Assembly: GCA_945643635.1 (NCBI GenBank) | Contig: CALZFC010000267.1 | Span: 1,197,001 to 1,261,000, forward strand | Source: Allodiplogaster sudhausi | Taxonomy: Eukaryota; Nematoda; Chromadorea; Rhabditida; Diplogasteridae | Direction: 5' to 3' | DNA: 64,000 nucleotides | In this document: in pieces, positions 1 through 11,015 of the stretch | How positions within the stretch are numbered: position 1 is the stretch's first letter | How the letters are laid out: every line of letters starts with the position of its first letter | Notes under the pieces: model-generated | The model's input: the letters and a program-made list of their open reading frames with translations, nothing else | What the model was told of the DNA's origin: nothing | Databases searched by the model: none | Made by a program: the position numbers and the translations under genes

Positions 1-134
1 TAATAATAATTTTTAAATTATCCTTATTATTTTATTTTGTTATTATATTATTTTTTATAATAATAATACTTATTATTAATAATCCTATTATATTTAGTAC
101 TTCTGCTATTATTATTATATATTATTAATTTTTT

Positions 135-596
<462 letters not shown>

Positions 597-617
597 CAAA
601 GTACTGTTATTTCATAC

Positions 618-1443
618 TTGCACTCGCAGTTGTCATAAAGTTTTGAGAGGCACGTGCGTCTCGCCTTCTGCCTCGAGCAGCCGCCGCAGATGGTTGGGCA
701 GGGGCTATTTGGGAAGGTTGTCCACTCAGACCACACACCGTCTTGCGGGCAGCAAGGATGGGTCTGAAACTGGTACCGAAACTGGTGTCAGATCATATAA
801 TTGTAAGCAACCCTAACAAGGGTGCCACAAGGAAGAGAGTGTATAAAAATGGTTACATCGTGGCGTTATTATGTTCGCAGTGGATGACGAAATGGAGATT
901 ATCAGGGAATTCGCCAATGAAACAAATATCGTAAATTCTTAGTGATCGTTGTAATTCCTCTATTAGCAAACGGTAACCCCCGCGCTGATAAAACAACGAT
1001 TGACAATTGATACATCTATATTATTTCACCTGTGTAGTTGTTGGAGGGGAAGTGGTGCTGGTGGTGGTACTTGACTGTGTGGTAGATGTTGAGGCAATTG
1101 TGGTTGTGCTCGTTAAAGGGACACTCGTCGTCGTGGTTTGGGGCCTTGATGAGGTGCTACAAGACGAATCCTGTAATGATGGGTAAGATCAGGAAGGTGG
1201 CATCAAATTGCCAATCATGGAAGGTGCTAACCATGGATGGATCGCAGCAGGAACTGTCAGCATTGCAGAACGCTTTAAGGCTAAAAGCTACGCAATCACC
1301 ATCGTTGTAGCAGACGTACTAAAATACACAAATCTTATGTCATAGAAACTCATGCAGGAAATGGTCTGCCAATGTCTTGGTATGAACATTAGAGGCAGCG
1401 ATCAACTATTCACAAACATACATAATACATACATACATGTATG

Positions 1444-1475
<32 letters not shown>

Positions 1476-1624
1476 TGTATGTATGCATGTATGTATGTAT
1501 GTATGTATGTACAAATGACGCTATTTACGATGTACATAAATCAAGAGACACCACAGGCCTCATCGTCAGCCGCTCCTTGCATGATCGCAGAAGCGAAGAT
1601 GGCGCACAGCAGAGGCCACCTCAT
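618..1624 (-). CDS. T1: secreted Cys-rich / Thr-rich / TSP1-like protein (3' part outside window)
   Basis: Four exons on the minus strand: 1550-1624 (signal peptide, MRWPLLCAIFASAIMQGAA), 1232-1318 (Cys-rich, ending DSSCCDPSM), 1030-1170 (Thr/Ser-rich, mucin-like) and 618-763 (TSP1-like, with CCPQDGVWSEW and CGGCSRQKARRTC). Phases agree at each junction (0, 0, 0, then 2), and all exons align with complete paralog T2. The next exon would lie beyond the ATT microsatellite at the window edge, so the C-terminal part is not visible. The protein is probably secreted, with an O-glycosylated linker between Cys-rich modules; the TSP1-like fold is inferred from the WxxW and Cys pattern. No function beyond an extracellular role can be given. 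Confidence 0.7.
1437..1511. repeat. (TATG)n / (GTAT)n microsatellite
   Basis: About 18 units of a tetranucleotide repeat inside intron 1 of T1 (minus strand). Short relatives of the same motif recur at about 9,918-9,940 and 22,500-22,520. Confidence 0.9.
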
Positions 1625-2829
1625 GGCGCCTAGAGAAGCTGACCGACTGAGAAGAATATCTCTCTCATATGTATATATGTAAATATGCATAAAGAACTAA
1701 TATAAAACGGGACGAAGAAACGGACAGAATTTATCGTCCGCTCCTCATTTATATCGACAATAAAGCAACCGGTTGTTGTTGGGTGTTGCTAGTGTGACCG
1801 TAGGAGAAGAACGAATAAAATGTCATTCAGAAGTATTAAAAAAATGCCTGCCAAAGGGATGTGAAAGAATCGAAAACCTAACATCTCTGGCCAATTCTAC
1901 GCGATTTTTCACATTTTGCCTCAGCGAAAGTATGACTGACACCATTTGTCTTCAAATATGGTCGAACTGTTTTTTTTTATACAAAGTAAGGGACAATTTT
2001 CCCGTGCTCACTCTGTGTTCTCCATACTATTTCACCGGTTCTCAGCTCCCTCATTTTTCTTGCTTATGCTATCTCATTCTCATACTTTCCTACTTTCAAA
2101 TCTCTTATCTCTAATTTACATTGTTTCATCGAAGCCATTTCTATAACTGTGACTCTTGGAAGGGATGGTGTTTTGGCCTCTTGTCTCATTCGGTTCTACG
2201 AGTTAGATAAAATAGCGAGTCAAAGTTATTATTTAACAGAATTCAAAAATTAAGATGAAATTCGCATCCTTCATCGACAAATGAAAAGCGAGCTGAATGT
2301 ATGGGATATAGAGAATTACAAAAAAAACATGCCGGTGTGACGGTTCAAGCGAATGTTGTCATGAAGTCTTTCGATAGAAAGGATACGTTTCAGTTGGCCA
2401 GTGAACATTCTTCTGCGTATTCTTTTATGAATTATCGCGCCAAGTCATGCTCATTTTGGAATGCTTCGAGCAAACATGACATAACTGTATTTACCGCCTA
2501 ATAACGCGTTTCCGGGCTTAGGTGATCTTCGTTTTCTGTAGCCTCTCCTCGCGAAGAAATAATCGTTCTGACCTTTTATTAAATTTTCAGTTTAAGAACA
2601 TTGGTATTCCATTTTTGTTTAAAAAAAGTAAATATTACCAATTAGAGTCTCTTTGTTTCACTGAAAATTCTTCAACGTATTCTTTGCAATGCAGCCGGCT
2701 GCTTTCTGAGCTCATCAATAACCTCTTAATTTACAGCTTTATAAGTTGACCGATTAAAGTGTCTAGTTAGCTTGAAATTTGACAGCATTTTTGGGCAAAA
2801 AGATTAAAAGACGCCAATAAGATAAAATA
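1625..2829. other. Intergenic, upstream of T1; part of a tandem block duplication
   Basis: No convincing gene. The sequence around 2,330-2,400 is repeated at about 6,145-6,215 in the same orientation with few changes, and flanking stretches are also related. The region is therefore one arm of an old duplication of about 3.8 kb that carried a T gene and a U gene together. The remainder is AT-rich with pyrimidine tracts. Confidence 0.5.
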
Positions 2830-3238
2830 GTGTAATTTTGCATAGATTTGAGACTCGGTGCAGAGTAGTGCACATTTGAATTAGATAGAACAAATGGATT
2901 GTACTGCGCGATAATTTGATAGCTCACATACCTTGGGGAAACGGAGCATCGCAAGCTGTAGACTGTCATGGTGTATCCGCAATTTACTTTCCGCTGTGGC
3001 CACCTAACCAAAAGCGTTCTTGTCGCCAACGGCCCTCCTCCGCTTCACAGTGATTGCCTTTCGGTGGAAATTCCGTCGTTAGGAGTCCTCGGACTTTCAT
3101 TCTCTGCTTTTCTGCATCTATCTCTCTTTCTTCTCTCTCAGCTCTCCACTCGCTGACCATGTGCATCATCTGCTTTCTGATGCATCCGACAGCGAGCGCT
3201 CCTTCGTTCTCGCTCGTTCGCACGAAGCCTACCATAAT
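2830..3238 (-). pseudogene. U1: decayed copy of the U family
   Basis: Minus strand, aligned with U2. The exon at 3142-3238 keeps the pattern ENEGALAVGC...MMHMVSEWR, but its start is shifted by one base and its donor GT has become CT (base 3141), so it would read through into the intron. The next exon (2942-3057) keeps the GNH start and a GTATGT donor but has lost the frame, and the last (about 2830-2905) keeps only NSNVHYSA. Several independent lesions make this a pseudogene. Confidence 0.55.
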
Positions 3239-3242
3239 CTAA

Positions 3243-3945
3243 AGTATTAATTGTTAAAATACATACGTATTCGCGAGTTCCGGACAGTCTGCAACTCTAA
3301 GGTTGTAATTTATACTAAATTAATAGTCTATGTTGATTCCGGACTGTGGTAATCGTGACTTGTTACAGAATGATATTACGCAATCACTATGAGACTTGGG
3401 CCTGAAGATTCATAGGGAGAGGCGGTGTGCTCATGACCCAAGTGACTTAAACTTGTTATTGTACATAAATTTCGTATCCTTTAGTTTGTAGGTTTCTTTT
3501 CAAAGGCAAATCATGCGCGGTTCGCTCCTTCAGCTTGCGCCCCCTGATGTGGAGGAATACATATCTACATACATAGTTCACCACTTCGACGCACTCGCCA
3601 GTGCCCATCGATCGCTCACTTCCATGTTTCAAATCCCCCGTGCTTTCTATCAGCACATCTACCTGATATGCCGAATACGCGGTGCCGAAATATGCAGTAA
3701 AAAAAAAAACTTTACTAATCTCTTTTATAAATCGGGATAATTCTTGCGATCTTTTCTTCCTGCCTTTAGTCCACGTTTTCGGCGACATTTACCGACTACA
3801 ATGCATACAAATACATATCTGTTCATGCATATATGCTTTATCCTTTTAAACCGTCGGTTACAAATAACATCAAAAACGCACAGAGTATTAAGGTCAAACT
3901 CATAAAAGTAGGGATTTTTTATGTCCTTTTTGGCTCCTTCGTCCG
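3243..3945. other. Intergenic between U1 and T2
   Basis: No supported gene. Both strands contain short open stretches without splice signals or family resemblance. Bases 3,600-3,625 resemble short segments near 9,945 and 13,350, suggesting scattered old duplication. Confidence 0.4.
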
Positions 3946-5437
3946 TTAGCAGTACTGCTCCTCCTGAGTCTTGCCACTGCAGTGAGCAAGAAGAATAGTA
4001 TGCAACTGTCGAAATTTTTTGCTTTTTCAGACTTACAATTAAAGCAGACTGCGGCAGTTATTAAAACGTAACAGGAATGTTTACATGCCTGCACGAACAG
4101 TAGTATCCAAGGCCGGCGCAGGCGCGGCGGCGATATCTCCTCCTTTCAAAGCACTTCGACCACGCGCTCCACTCGCTCCAGTATTTGTGGCTATCTGTAA
4201 GGCGAGCTAGCGATCTGGAAAGCCGGATTACAGCATACAACTGCCAGAGTTAGAATTTCGCGCCTATATGGCATTTGAATTTCATTTGTTTGCAAACCAT
4301 ACTCGGAAGGCAGCATCCTTCGGCTGGATACTTTCGTTTTGCGATGTTTTCGCGGCCGCAGAAGAAGTCGTTGATGAGGTAGTTGATCGATTTCCCGGTT
4401 GGAGAGCAGCAACTATTTTGCGGATACGGACACAAGAAGCGTTCACATGGAACATCATCCTTCGTTGTTTCGCCCCTTCAATTTCGGCGCGCGAATTGAA
4501 TTCGCCTTTGTGGGTCAAAATTTTCAGTCAAAAAGTATAAATTATTACTATTATTATTATTATTATAAGGAGTTTTGTTGCATACTTGCAGTCGCAGTCG
4601 TCATAAACTTTCGATAGGCACGTGCGCATCGCCTTCTGCCTCGAGCAGCTACCGCAGTCGGTTGGGCAGGGGCTGTTTGGGAGCGTAGTCCACTCGGACC
4701 AGACACCTTCGGGCGGGCAACAAGGATGGATCTGAAAGATGCACCAAAACTAGTGTCAGACCATAGAGTTGAACGGAACCCTAATAAGGGTGCCATAAGG
4801 AGAGTTTGAAAATGCTTGTACCGTAGCAGTCCATGACGCGGCCATGGAAAGTGAGAGATTGTCATATAATTGGCTAACAAAACAGGCAAAAAATCGAAAA
4901 TTTTTAGTTCTCTTTCTGATTTCTCGACTTTTATTTGAGTTCTGTTCCAGGGTGCATATGTTTTCTATATCGGAACCAACGACTCGCGCTGGTAAAAGCA
5001 CGACAAACTATAAATTGGAGGATTTTGATTTCACCTGTTTTGTAATTGGAGGAGTGGTCGTCGTCGTGGTTGGCGCCCTTGATGAGGTGGCAACACAAGA
5101 CGAATCCTGAAATGATGATGCAATGTGTAGATGGGGAAGGAGGAACCGACTTGTCAACCATCATAGATGCTCACCACCGATGGATCACAGCAGGACCTGT
5201 CGGTTCTGCAGAACGAGCTCGACTGAAACGCTCGGCAATCGTTGTCAGAGGAGCAGACGAACTTAAAATACATACTTCCAATGTCATACTAACTCATACT
5301 AAAAATGGCTTAACATTGTCCAAATATCAATTAATCTCCAATCTACATATGTATAGATAGTCAGTGACCCCACAGACCTCAGCCGCTCCCTGCATGATCG
5401 CTGAAGCGAAGATGACGAACAGCGCAAGCCATCTCAT
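3946..5437 (-). CDS. T2: complete secreted Cys-rich / Thr-rich / double TSP1-like protein
   Basis: Seven exons on the minus strand: 5369-5437, 5175-5261, 5035-5106, 4586-4731, 4303-4475, 4089-4194 and 3946-3976, all in phase, giving about 227 residues. Order: signal peptide (MRWLALFVIFASAIMQGAA), Cys-rich module (FVCSSDNDC...SCCDPSV), short Thr-rich linker, TSP1-like domain 1 (CCPPEGVWSEW...CGSCSRQKAMRTC), a second Cys-rich module (CERFLCPY...EGCCLP), then TSP1-like domain 2 (YWSEWSAWSKC...YYCSCSG) ending EEQYC before the stop, the usual close of a TSP1 repeat. Exon 6 uses a GC donor (CAG|GCATGT); T3 and T4 share it, and phase demands it. This is the reference copy for the array. It is likely secreted; partners are unknown. 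Confidence 0.75.
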
Positions 5438-6869
5438 GACGCGAACAGAAGCTAACCGACTGAGAAACATATCTAAAGTCGAAGGAATTGGAAAATGGGA
5501 AGGAGAAATGGATAGAACTCATCATCCGCTCTTCATTTATACATACATATCTGAAGGAAAGCAGCCGTTGAAGTATTTTGTTAGGTGTGACCGTTGGAGA
5601 AGAATGAACAAAATAGGTGGCTTTCAGAAGTGTTAAAAAACCAGCGAAGAAAGCACCAACTGTGACATGGAGGAAAGAATCGAAAATCTAGCATCTCCGG
5701 CTAATTCTTCCGCAGTTCAGCGCATTTAACGTCAACGAAAGTATGACAGGCATTATTTATCTTCAAACATGGCCGAATCTTACTTAATCCAAATTAAAGG
5801 AACTATTTTCAGGTCCTTTTTCACTCTGCGTTCTTCACGCTATTTTACCTGTTCTCATCTCCCACTCCTCCTCGGTTATACTCCCTGATTATTCTTTTTT
5901 TTTTTTGATTTTATCTCCAAGTTACCATGTTTCATTGAGCAGTTTCAGGAACTCTTACAATTGAAAAGAACTGTTTATGGATTCTGTTGTGGTGCTAGGT
6001 TTATTCGGTGCTACCTGTTAGAATAAACGGCGTGTCAGACTTAACCTATACGGGTTAATTCTAAAATCAGGATTAAAAAGTGTTATTATTCTTAAAAAGG
6101 GAGCTGAATATAAGGAATAAGAGGAGCAACATAAAAAGCCAAGCCGGTGTGACGGTTCAAGCGAATGTTGTCATGAAGTCTTTCGATGGAAAGGATGCGA
6201 CTCAATTGGCCACTGAACAGCGCCATATTTGCGCATTATTTTCTGAATTCCATCCATGTCCAGTCACACTCTTAATTCGAGCGTCGTTTGAAGCAAAAAT
6301 TAATTAGGGAGGCGCGGTTGGGGGAGGGAGATCTACAACGACGCCATGGCTTCCAGTATGCGTATCTCTAATCGGAGAGCTTGTTCAACCATGAGTTAAA
6401 AAGAACGATTGTGTCAGTGGATTGCCATTTATTTCAATGTTCACATTGCAAGTCCGTACTTTTTCCATTGTATTTTTTATTAAAGATCACTGTTGGTTTC
6501 TTTTTTTTTTTTATTTAATTTATTTTTTAACAAATTGCGAGAATCGAATTCAAATAATTCATGTATCCAATGAAAATAGTTCAAGAAGAGCTACCTTGCA
6601 TTTCGTAATTAGTTAGCATCGGGTCAAAAAAATTTTTACTACTGATTATTTGAAGGTATTCTTTTGATTATAGGTAAACGACTTTAGATGCGTCGGCCAA
6701 CGATGACGTTCGTGTTCCACGTGTAGAACACTGGCGCATTCTAGACATATGCGAAATGTTACGTGAGTTTAATTATAAATATTTTACAATTATTAAAGTG
6801 CTATGTAGTACGCTAGACATCACTACGGTCGCCTTAAACTTAGATTATGCTAAAGATAGCTGAACGAAC
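5438..6869. other. Intergenic between T2 and U2
   Basis: No supported gene. It includes the second copy (about 6,139-6,215) of the block also seen at about 2,325-2,400; on the plus strand both copies stay open over the same short peptide (VTVQANVVMKSFD), which may be a remnant exon. Poly-T runs occur near 5,900 and 6,510. Confidence 0.4.
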
Positions 6870-7821
6870 CTGCGTCCGGCGGCCCTTGTACCAGTTGTTG
6901 CGCTCCATGACCGGGATATCCGATGAGTAGTGAATATCTGAATGGTCTCTTGTATGGAACAAATGGACTGTATTCATGATAGTGAGCAATTTGATAAATG
7001 GGCTGCCTGGCGAAACGGCGCATTGCCAGCTGTAGATGGCCCGGTTGGCTCCGCAGTTGCCTGCGACGGTTGATACGAAACCAAGAGCGTTCACACCGCC
7101 AAGGTTACCCAGCACCGCTTCGTAGTGATTGCCTTTCGGTCAATATACAAGCATTTCAAGTCCTCGGACTTTCATTCTTCTCTGCTCCTCTTCATATTTC
7201 TTATTCTTCCTATTTCTCTACTTCTCTACATCTCTCCCGATCTCTCTTTCCTCTCCCTTACCTCTCCACTCGGTGACCATGTGCCTCAGTTGGTATTTGT
7301 TGCATCCGGCAGCAAGAGCGCCTTCGTACGCGTCCGTTGGCACGATGTATCCCTCATAGTCTAAAGAAATCAGTGGTAAGAAGCATACGCATTTAAAGCC
7401 TGTCTTTGTTGTAATTGCATGCTTTTTGCCTTTTATGAATGATATTATTAATTAGTTGTAATTTATCAATTTATCGTTGACGTATTTATAAAACGTCAAC
7501 TTCGTTATGAGTCAATAATTGGACCCTATGCAGTCAAAAATTGGTATTTTATACCACACTAATATAATTTGATACTACATTGATAGTCGTAATGTCGCGT
7601 GTTTTCTTACGCAAGATTTTACGAAATCTCAATGAAACATTTGTTCCGGGGAAAAAGCAGCGAAAGGAGAAGTGCTGTACTGTTGACCCAAGCGACTAAC
7701 TCATGTGCGTGTCCATGCTGTATCCTTCGCTTTGTAGCTTTCGTTGCATCGCGGAGCCGGGCACGGCGGGTGCATGCAAAATGCGCCCCGCGTTATAGTA
7801 GGTCGCCAGGGTCACCAGGTT
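6870..7821 (-). CDS. U2: secreted-type repeat protein, possibly DUF5648-like (partial)
   Basis: Four minus-strand exons in consistent phase: 7701-7821 (LATYYNAGRILHAPA), 7262-7360 (YEGYIVPTDAYEGALAAGC), 7007-7132 (NHYEAVLGN, then GFVSTVAGN and RAIYSWQC) and 6870-6967 (HLFHTRDHSDIHYSSD, ending NNWYKGRRTQ). The last intron is only 39 nt and starts with GC. The alternation of an aromatic/Gly strand (YEGYIV, GFVSTVAG), an IYSW strand and an H-x-x-HTRD motif resembles the repeat in DUF5648-type propeller proteins, but this is recognition by eye. No signal peptide or terminal exon was found, so the model is partial at both ends. It neighbours T genes in every copy, so the two families were duplicated together. 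Confidence 0.5.
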
Positions 7822-7973
7822 CTGCCACGATTAATATATGCATGATTAATTAGGCTAATAGAACAATCATTAAAAAGATATTTAGATATGACTTATTATA
7901 AGGAGCAGACCAACCGTTCGCGCCGATAAGACTGACCATAGAAGGATCATAAGTTGGACAATTTTGATTTCAC

Positions 7974-8483
7974 CTGACTAGTAATTGGAGGAGCGGTTGT
8001 GGTGCTGGTAGTGGTGGTACTTGACTGAGTAGTAGATGTTGTGGTCGTCGTTGTTGGCGCGCTTGATGAGGTGCTACAAGATGAATCCTGTAAAGATGTG
8101 TAGTAGATTAGGATGGTGGCATCAAATTGCCACTCATGAAAGGTACTAACCATGGATGGATCGCAGCAGGAACTGTCAGCATTGCAGAACGCTTTAATGC
8201 TAAAAGCTACACAATCACCGTCGTTGTGGCAGATGTACTTAAAATACACAAGTAATATGTCATAGAAATTCATGCAGGAAGTGGTATACTAATGTCCAAG
8301 TAAGATAATTATAAGAGGCAGCGAATAACTATTCTCAAACATATGTACATAATGCTCATACATATATATATATATGATTCGATCTACGATGTGCGTAAAT
8401 CAAGAGACACCACCGGCCTCATCGTCAGCCGCTCCTTGCATGATCGCAGAAGCGAAGATGGTGCACAGAAGAAGCGACCGCAT
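7974..8483 (-). CDS. T5: 3'-truncated T-family copy (signal, Cys-rich and Thr-rich exons only)
   Basis: Exons 8409-8483 (signal peptide MRSLLLCTIFASAIMQGAA), 8151-8237 (YICHNDGDC...SCCDPSM) and 7974-8087 (DSSCSTSSSAP then a run of Thr/Ser) match T1 and T2 exons 1-3 in length and phase. The TSP1-like exons are absent: the next sequence downstream is U2. The exon-3 donor (CAG|GTGAAATC) is intact, so a transcript would need some other terminal exon. Either a short mucin-like secreted protein or, more likely, a truncated gene. Confidence 0.5.
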
Positions 8484-9382
8484 GGCGCCAAGAGAAGCCG
8501 ACAGACTGAGAAGAATATCTGATGTCGAAGGAATTGAAAACGGAACGAAGAAATGGACTGAATACATCGCCCGCTCTCCATTTATGTCTGCCGGAAAGCT
8601 GTTAGTGTGACCATATGAGAATAACCAACAAAATAAGAAGCATTCAGAAGTTAAAAAAAAACCCATGCAATGGTAAACCGCCAATTGCGGGAGGATGAAA
8701 GAATTCAAAACCTAAGATCTGAATATCTAACCCGAACGAAAGTATGACTGAAATCATGTACCTTCATACATTTGCGCAATACATTTAAAAAAAAATAAAA
8801 GATCATTTTCGAGTGCTCTTTCACTCTGTATTCTGCATTCTATTTCAGCTGTTCTCCAACTACCACTATTTTTTTAATATGCTATCTTATTCTTCTGCTT
8901 TCTTGCTTCTACTCTCTTATATCTAGTTATATACCATGTTTCATCGAAGCCGTTTCAAGAAGTGTGACCGCTAAAATGGACTGATAATGCATCTGCGAAG
9001 AGAGAAGTCGCTCCAAGTTAAAGGATGTCTACAAGTGTTTTTTTTTTCTACGGCAAGATTGTATTATATTTCATCAACAATTCTATTTTGTTTGCGATTG
9101 GGAGCGCCTACAAGAATCGAAAGTACGCAACAGCAAAACAGAATACATTGTGACAAAAAATTTTCAATCATAATCTCGTTAATAAAATACACACCGTAGT
9201 GGAAACTGAATATCGGTCCCGTTGTTCAGTTTATTGCTTCGCTCTTCTCCTACGGTCACACAAGGGAAATCTAACAACTAATTAAATGCAGATCATGTGA
9301 TGAGTTCTGTCCATTTCTTCTCTCTTTTTCTATTCCTTCGACATACGATATTTTTCTCAGACGGTCGGCTTATATTGGATCC
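8484..9382. other. Intergenic between divergent T5 and T4
   Basis: No gene seen. It separates two T-family 5' ends pointing away from each other, so it marks an inversion point in the array and may hold both promoters. AT-rich, with short homopolymer A and T runs. Confidence 0.4.
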
Positions 9383-9802
9383 ATGAGGTGTCTTCTGCTG
9401 TGTACCATCTTCGCTTCTGTGATCATGCAGGGAGCAGCTGAGGATGAGGCCTATAGGACTTAAAGGAGGGCGATCACCGAAAAATTATGTAATATTTCAA
9501 ATTGCCGCGGCCCTTCTCACTCTCATTCGCGCGATGTCTGCAGCATCAAAGAAGTGGAAACACGAAAGTATCCTGCCGACAGATGCTGCCTTCCCAGGAT
9601 GTGTTTGCAAATAATTGCCTAAGCAAATGCCATACATCAAGGCGCAAAAATCGGTCTTTGAGACTTCTAAAGTTGTTTTGCTGGATTCCGTACAGATAGC
9701 CAGAAAAAGATGGAACGATTGGAGCGTGTGGTGGCAGTGCAAAAATGTGATGAGAGAGCATTTTCGCTCCTGCGCAGGCGAAGGATACGGCTGCCCTTGC
9801 AG
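9383..9802 (+). pseudogene. T4: broken T-family copy
   Basis: A signal-peptide exon (9383-9448, MRCLLLCTIFASVIMQGAA) is followed within 100 bases by the 3' part of exon 5 (about 9537-9597, RKYPADRCCLP) and exon 6 (about 9697-9802, WNDWSVWWQC...GYGCPC). Exons 2-4 are missing. The usual GT donor after CCLP is replaced by GG, and one extra base near the start of exon 6 shifts the frame. The exon-6 GC donor (CAG|GCAAGC) survives. A deletion plus a frameshift indicate a pseudogene. Confidence 0.65.
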
Positions 9803-11015
9803 GCAAGCAGCAAAACATTTATTTTTCTTTTTCATAATTGACACAGTCCAGTGTAAGTTTTTCGCCTTATTCGCATATCGGGCCAATGTGCTGATGGAAT
9901 ACGCTAGGATCTTATATGTATGCATGTATGTATGTAGGTAGATGGATGCGAGCGATCGATGGGCGACTTCGTCGAAGGTGTATGTATCTTGATGTTCTTA
10001 TATTCGAAGCGCATGCTGTATGACTCGGTGTTTGATGTGATGTAGCGCTGCCGAGATTTTAAAATGGCTTTCATTTTTGCTTACTAAAAGCAACTCTCGA
10101 AGAATTCATAAATAAATACGCAGAAGTATATTCCATTTCGTTTGTTGAGGAAGGGAAGATATTTAATCTTAATTTTAGAATTATCTTTTACAATACTAAA
10201 ATGCTGCTCCCCTCAACTGGTAGATCCGAACGAAGCGGGCGTGCAAAATGGATAACCCGTTCTTTTACCTGTGTCTTTCTCTTCTAGAATTGGCTAATCA
10301 AAAATATTTTGACTTCTCTTTTTTTTAAATCATTGCTTATTTCATTTGAATATGAATATGCATAGAAATGGCGAATAAAAGCAAATGACAAAAACATCCA
10401 CATTTACTGAATGCGGATCAAAGAAATATTAAAATTCTCATTTAGACAAGTTTAAATTTAGAACGGCTTTCCTGTTCATATGTAGATAGATACATACATC
10501 AACTGCTCAACTGCTCCTTTCAGCGGTCACAGTTTTTGAAACGGATTCGATGAAACAAGGTAAGTTAGAGATAAGAGAGTGGAAGCAAGAAAGTGGAAGA
10601 TAAGAGAATGGTCGCAAGAGAAAGGGGGGAGAACGGTTGAATAGCATGGAGTGAAAGAGAGCATGAAAATTGTCGCTTTAATAAACAAGGTTCATGAATG
10701 ATTGAAGATAAATGGTATCAATCATATAGGCATAATGCGCTGAATTGCTATAGAATTGGGTAGAGATTTTCGATCCTTTCACTCCCTGTCAGAATTGGCG
10801 CTTTCTTCACAGGCAGTATTTAATACAACTGAATGCCTCTTAGTTTGCTTGTTCTTCTCTTACGGTCACACCTATCAAAATACTTCAACCGGCTGCTTTC
10901 TTTCAGATATGTATAAATGAAGAGAGGGCGATTAGTTCTGTCCATTTCTTCGTTCCTTTTTCTATTCCTTCGACATCTAGATATTCTACTCAGTCGGTCA
11001 GCTTCTCTTGCAGCC
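9803..11015. other. Intergenic between T4 and T3
   Basis: No supported gene. AT-rich; contains a short TATG repeat at about 9,918-9,940. The last 200 bases resemble sequence upstream of the other T genes. Confidence 0.4.

Noticed and set aside
1550..8418. GC donors directly after the signal peptide (GAG|GCCTGT, GAG|GCCGGT) in T1 and T5
   Set aside because: A GT in phase nine bases further on is conserved in T1, T2, T3 and T5, so ordinary donors explain the exon.
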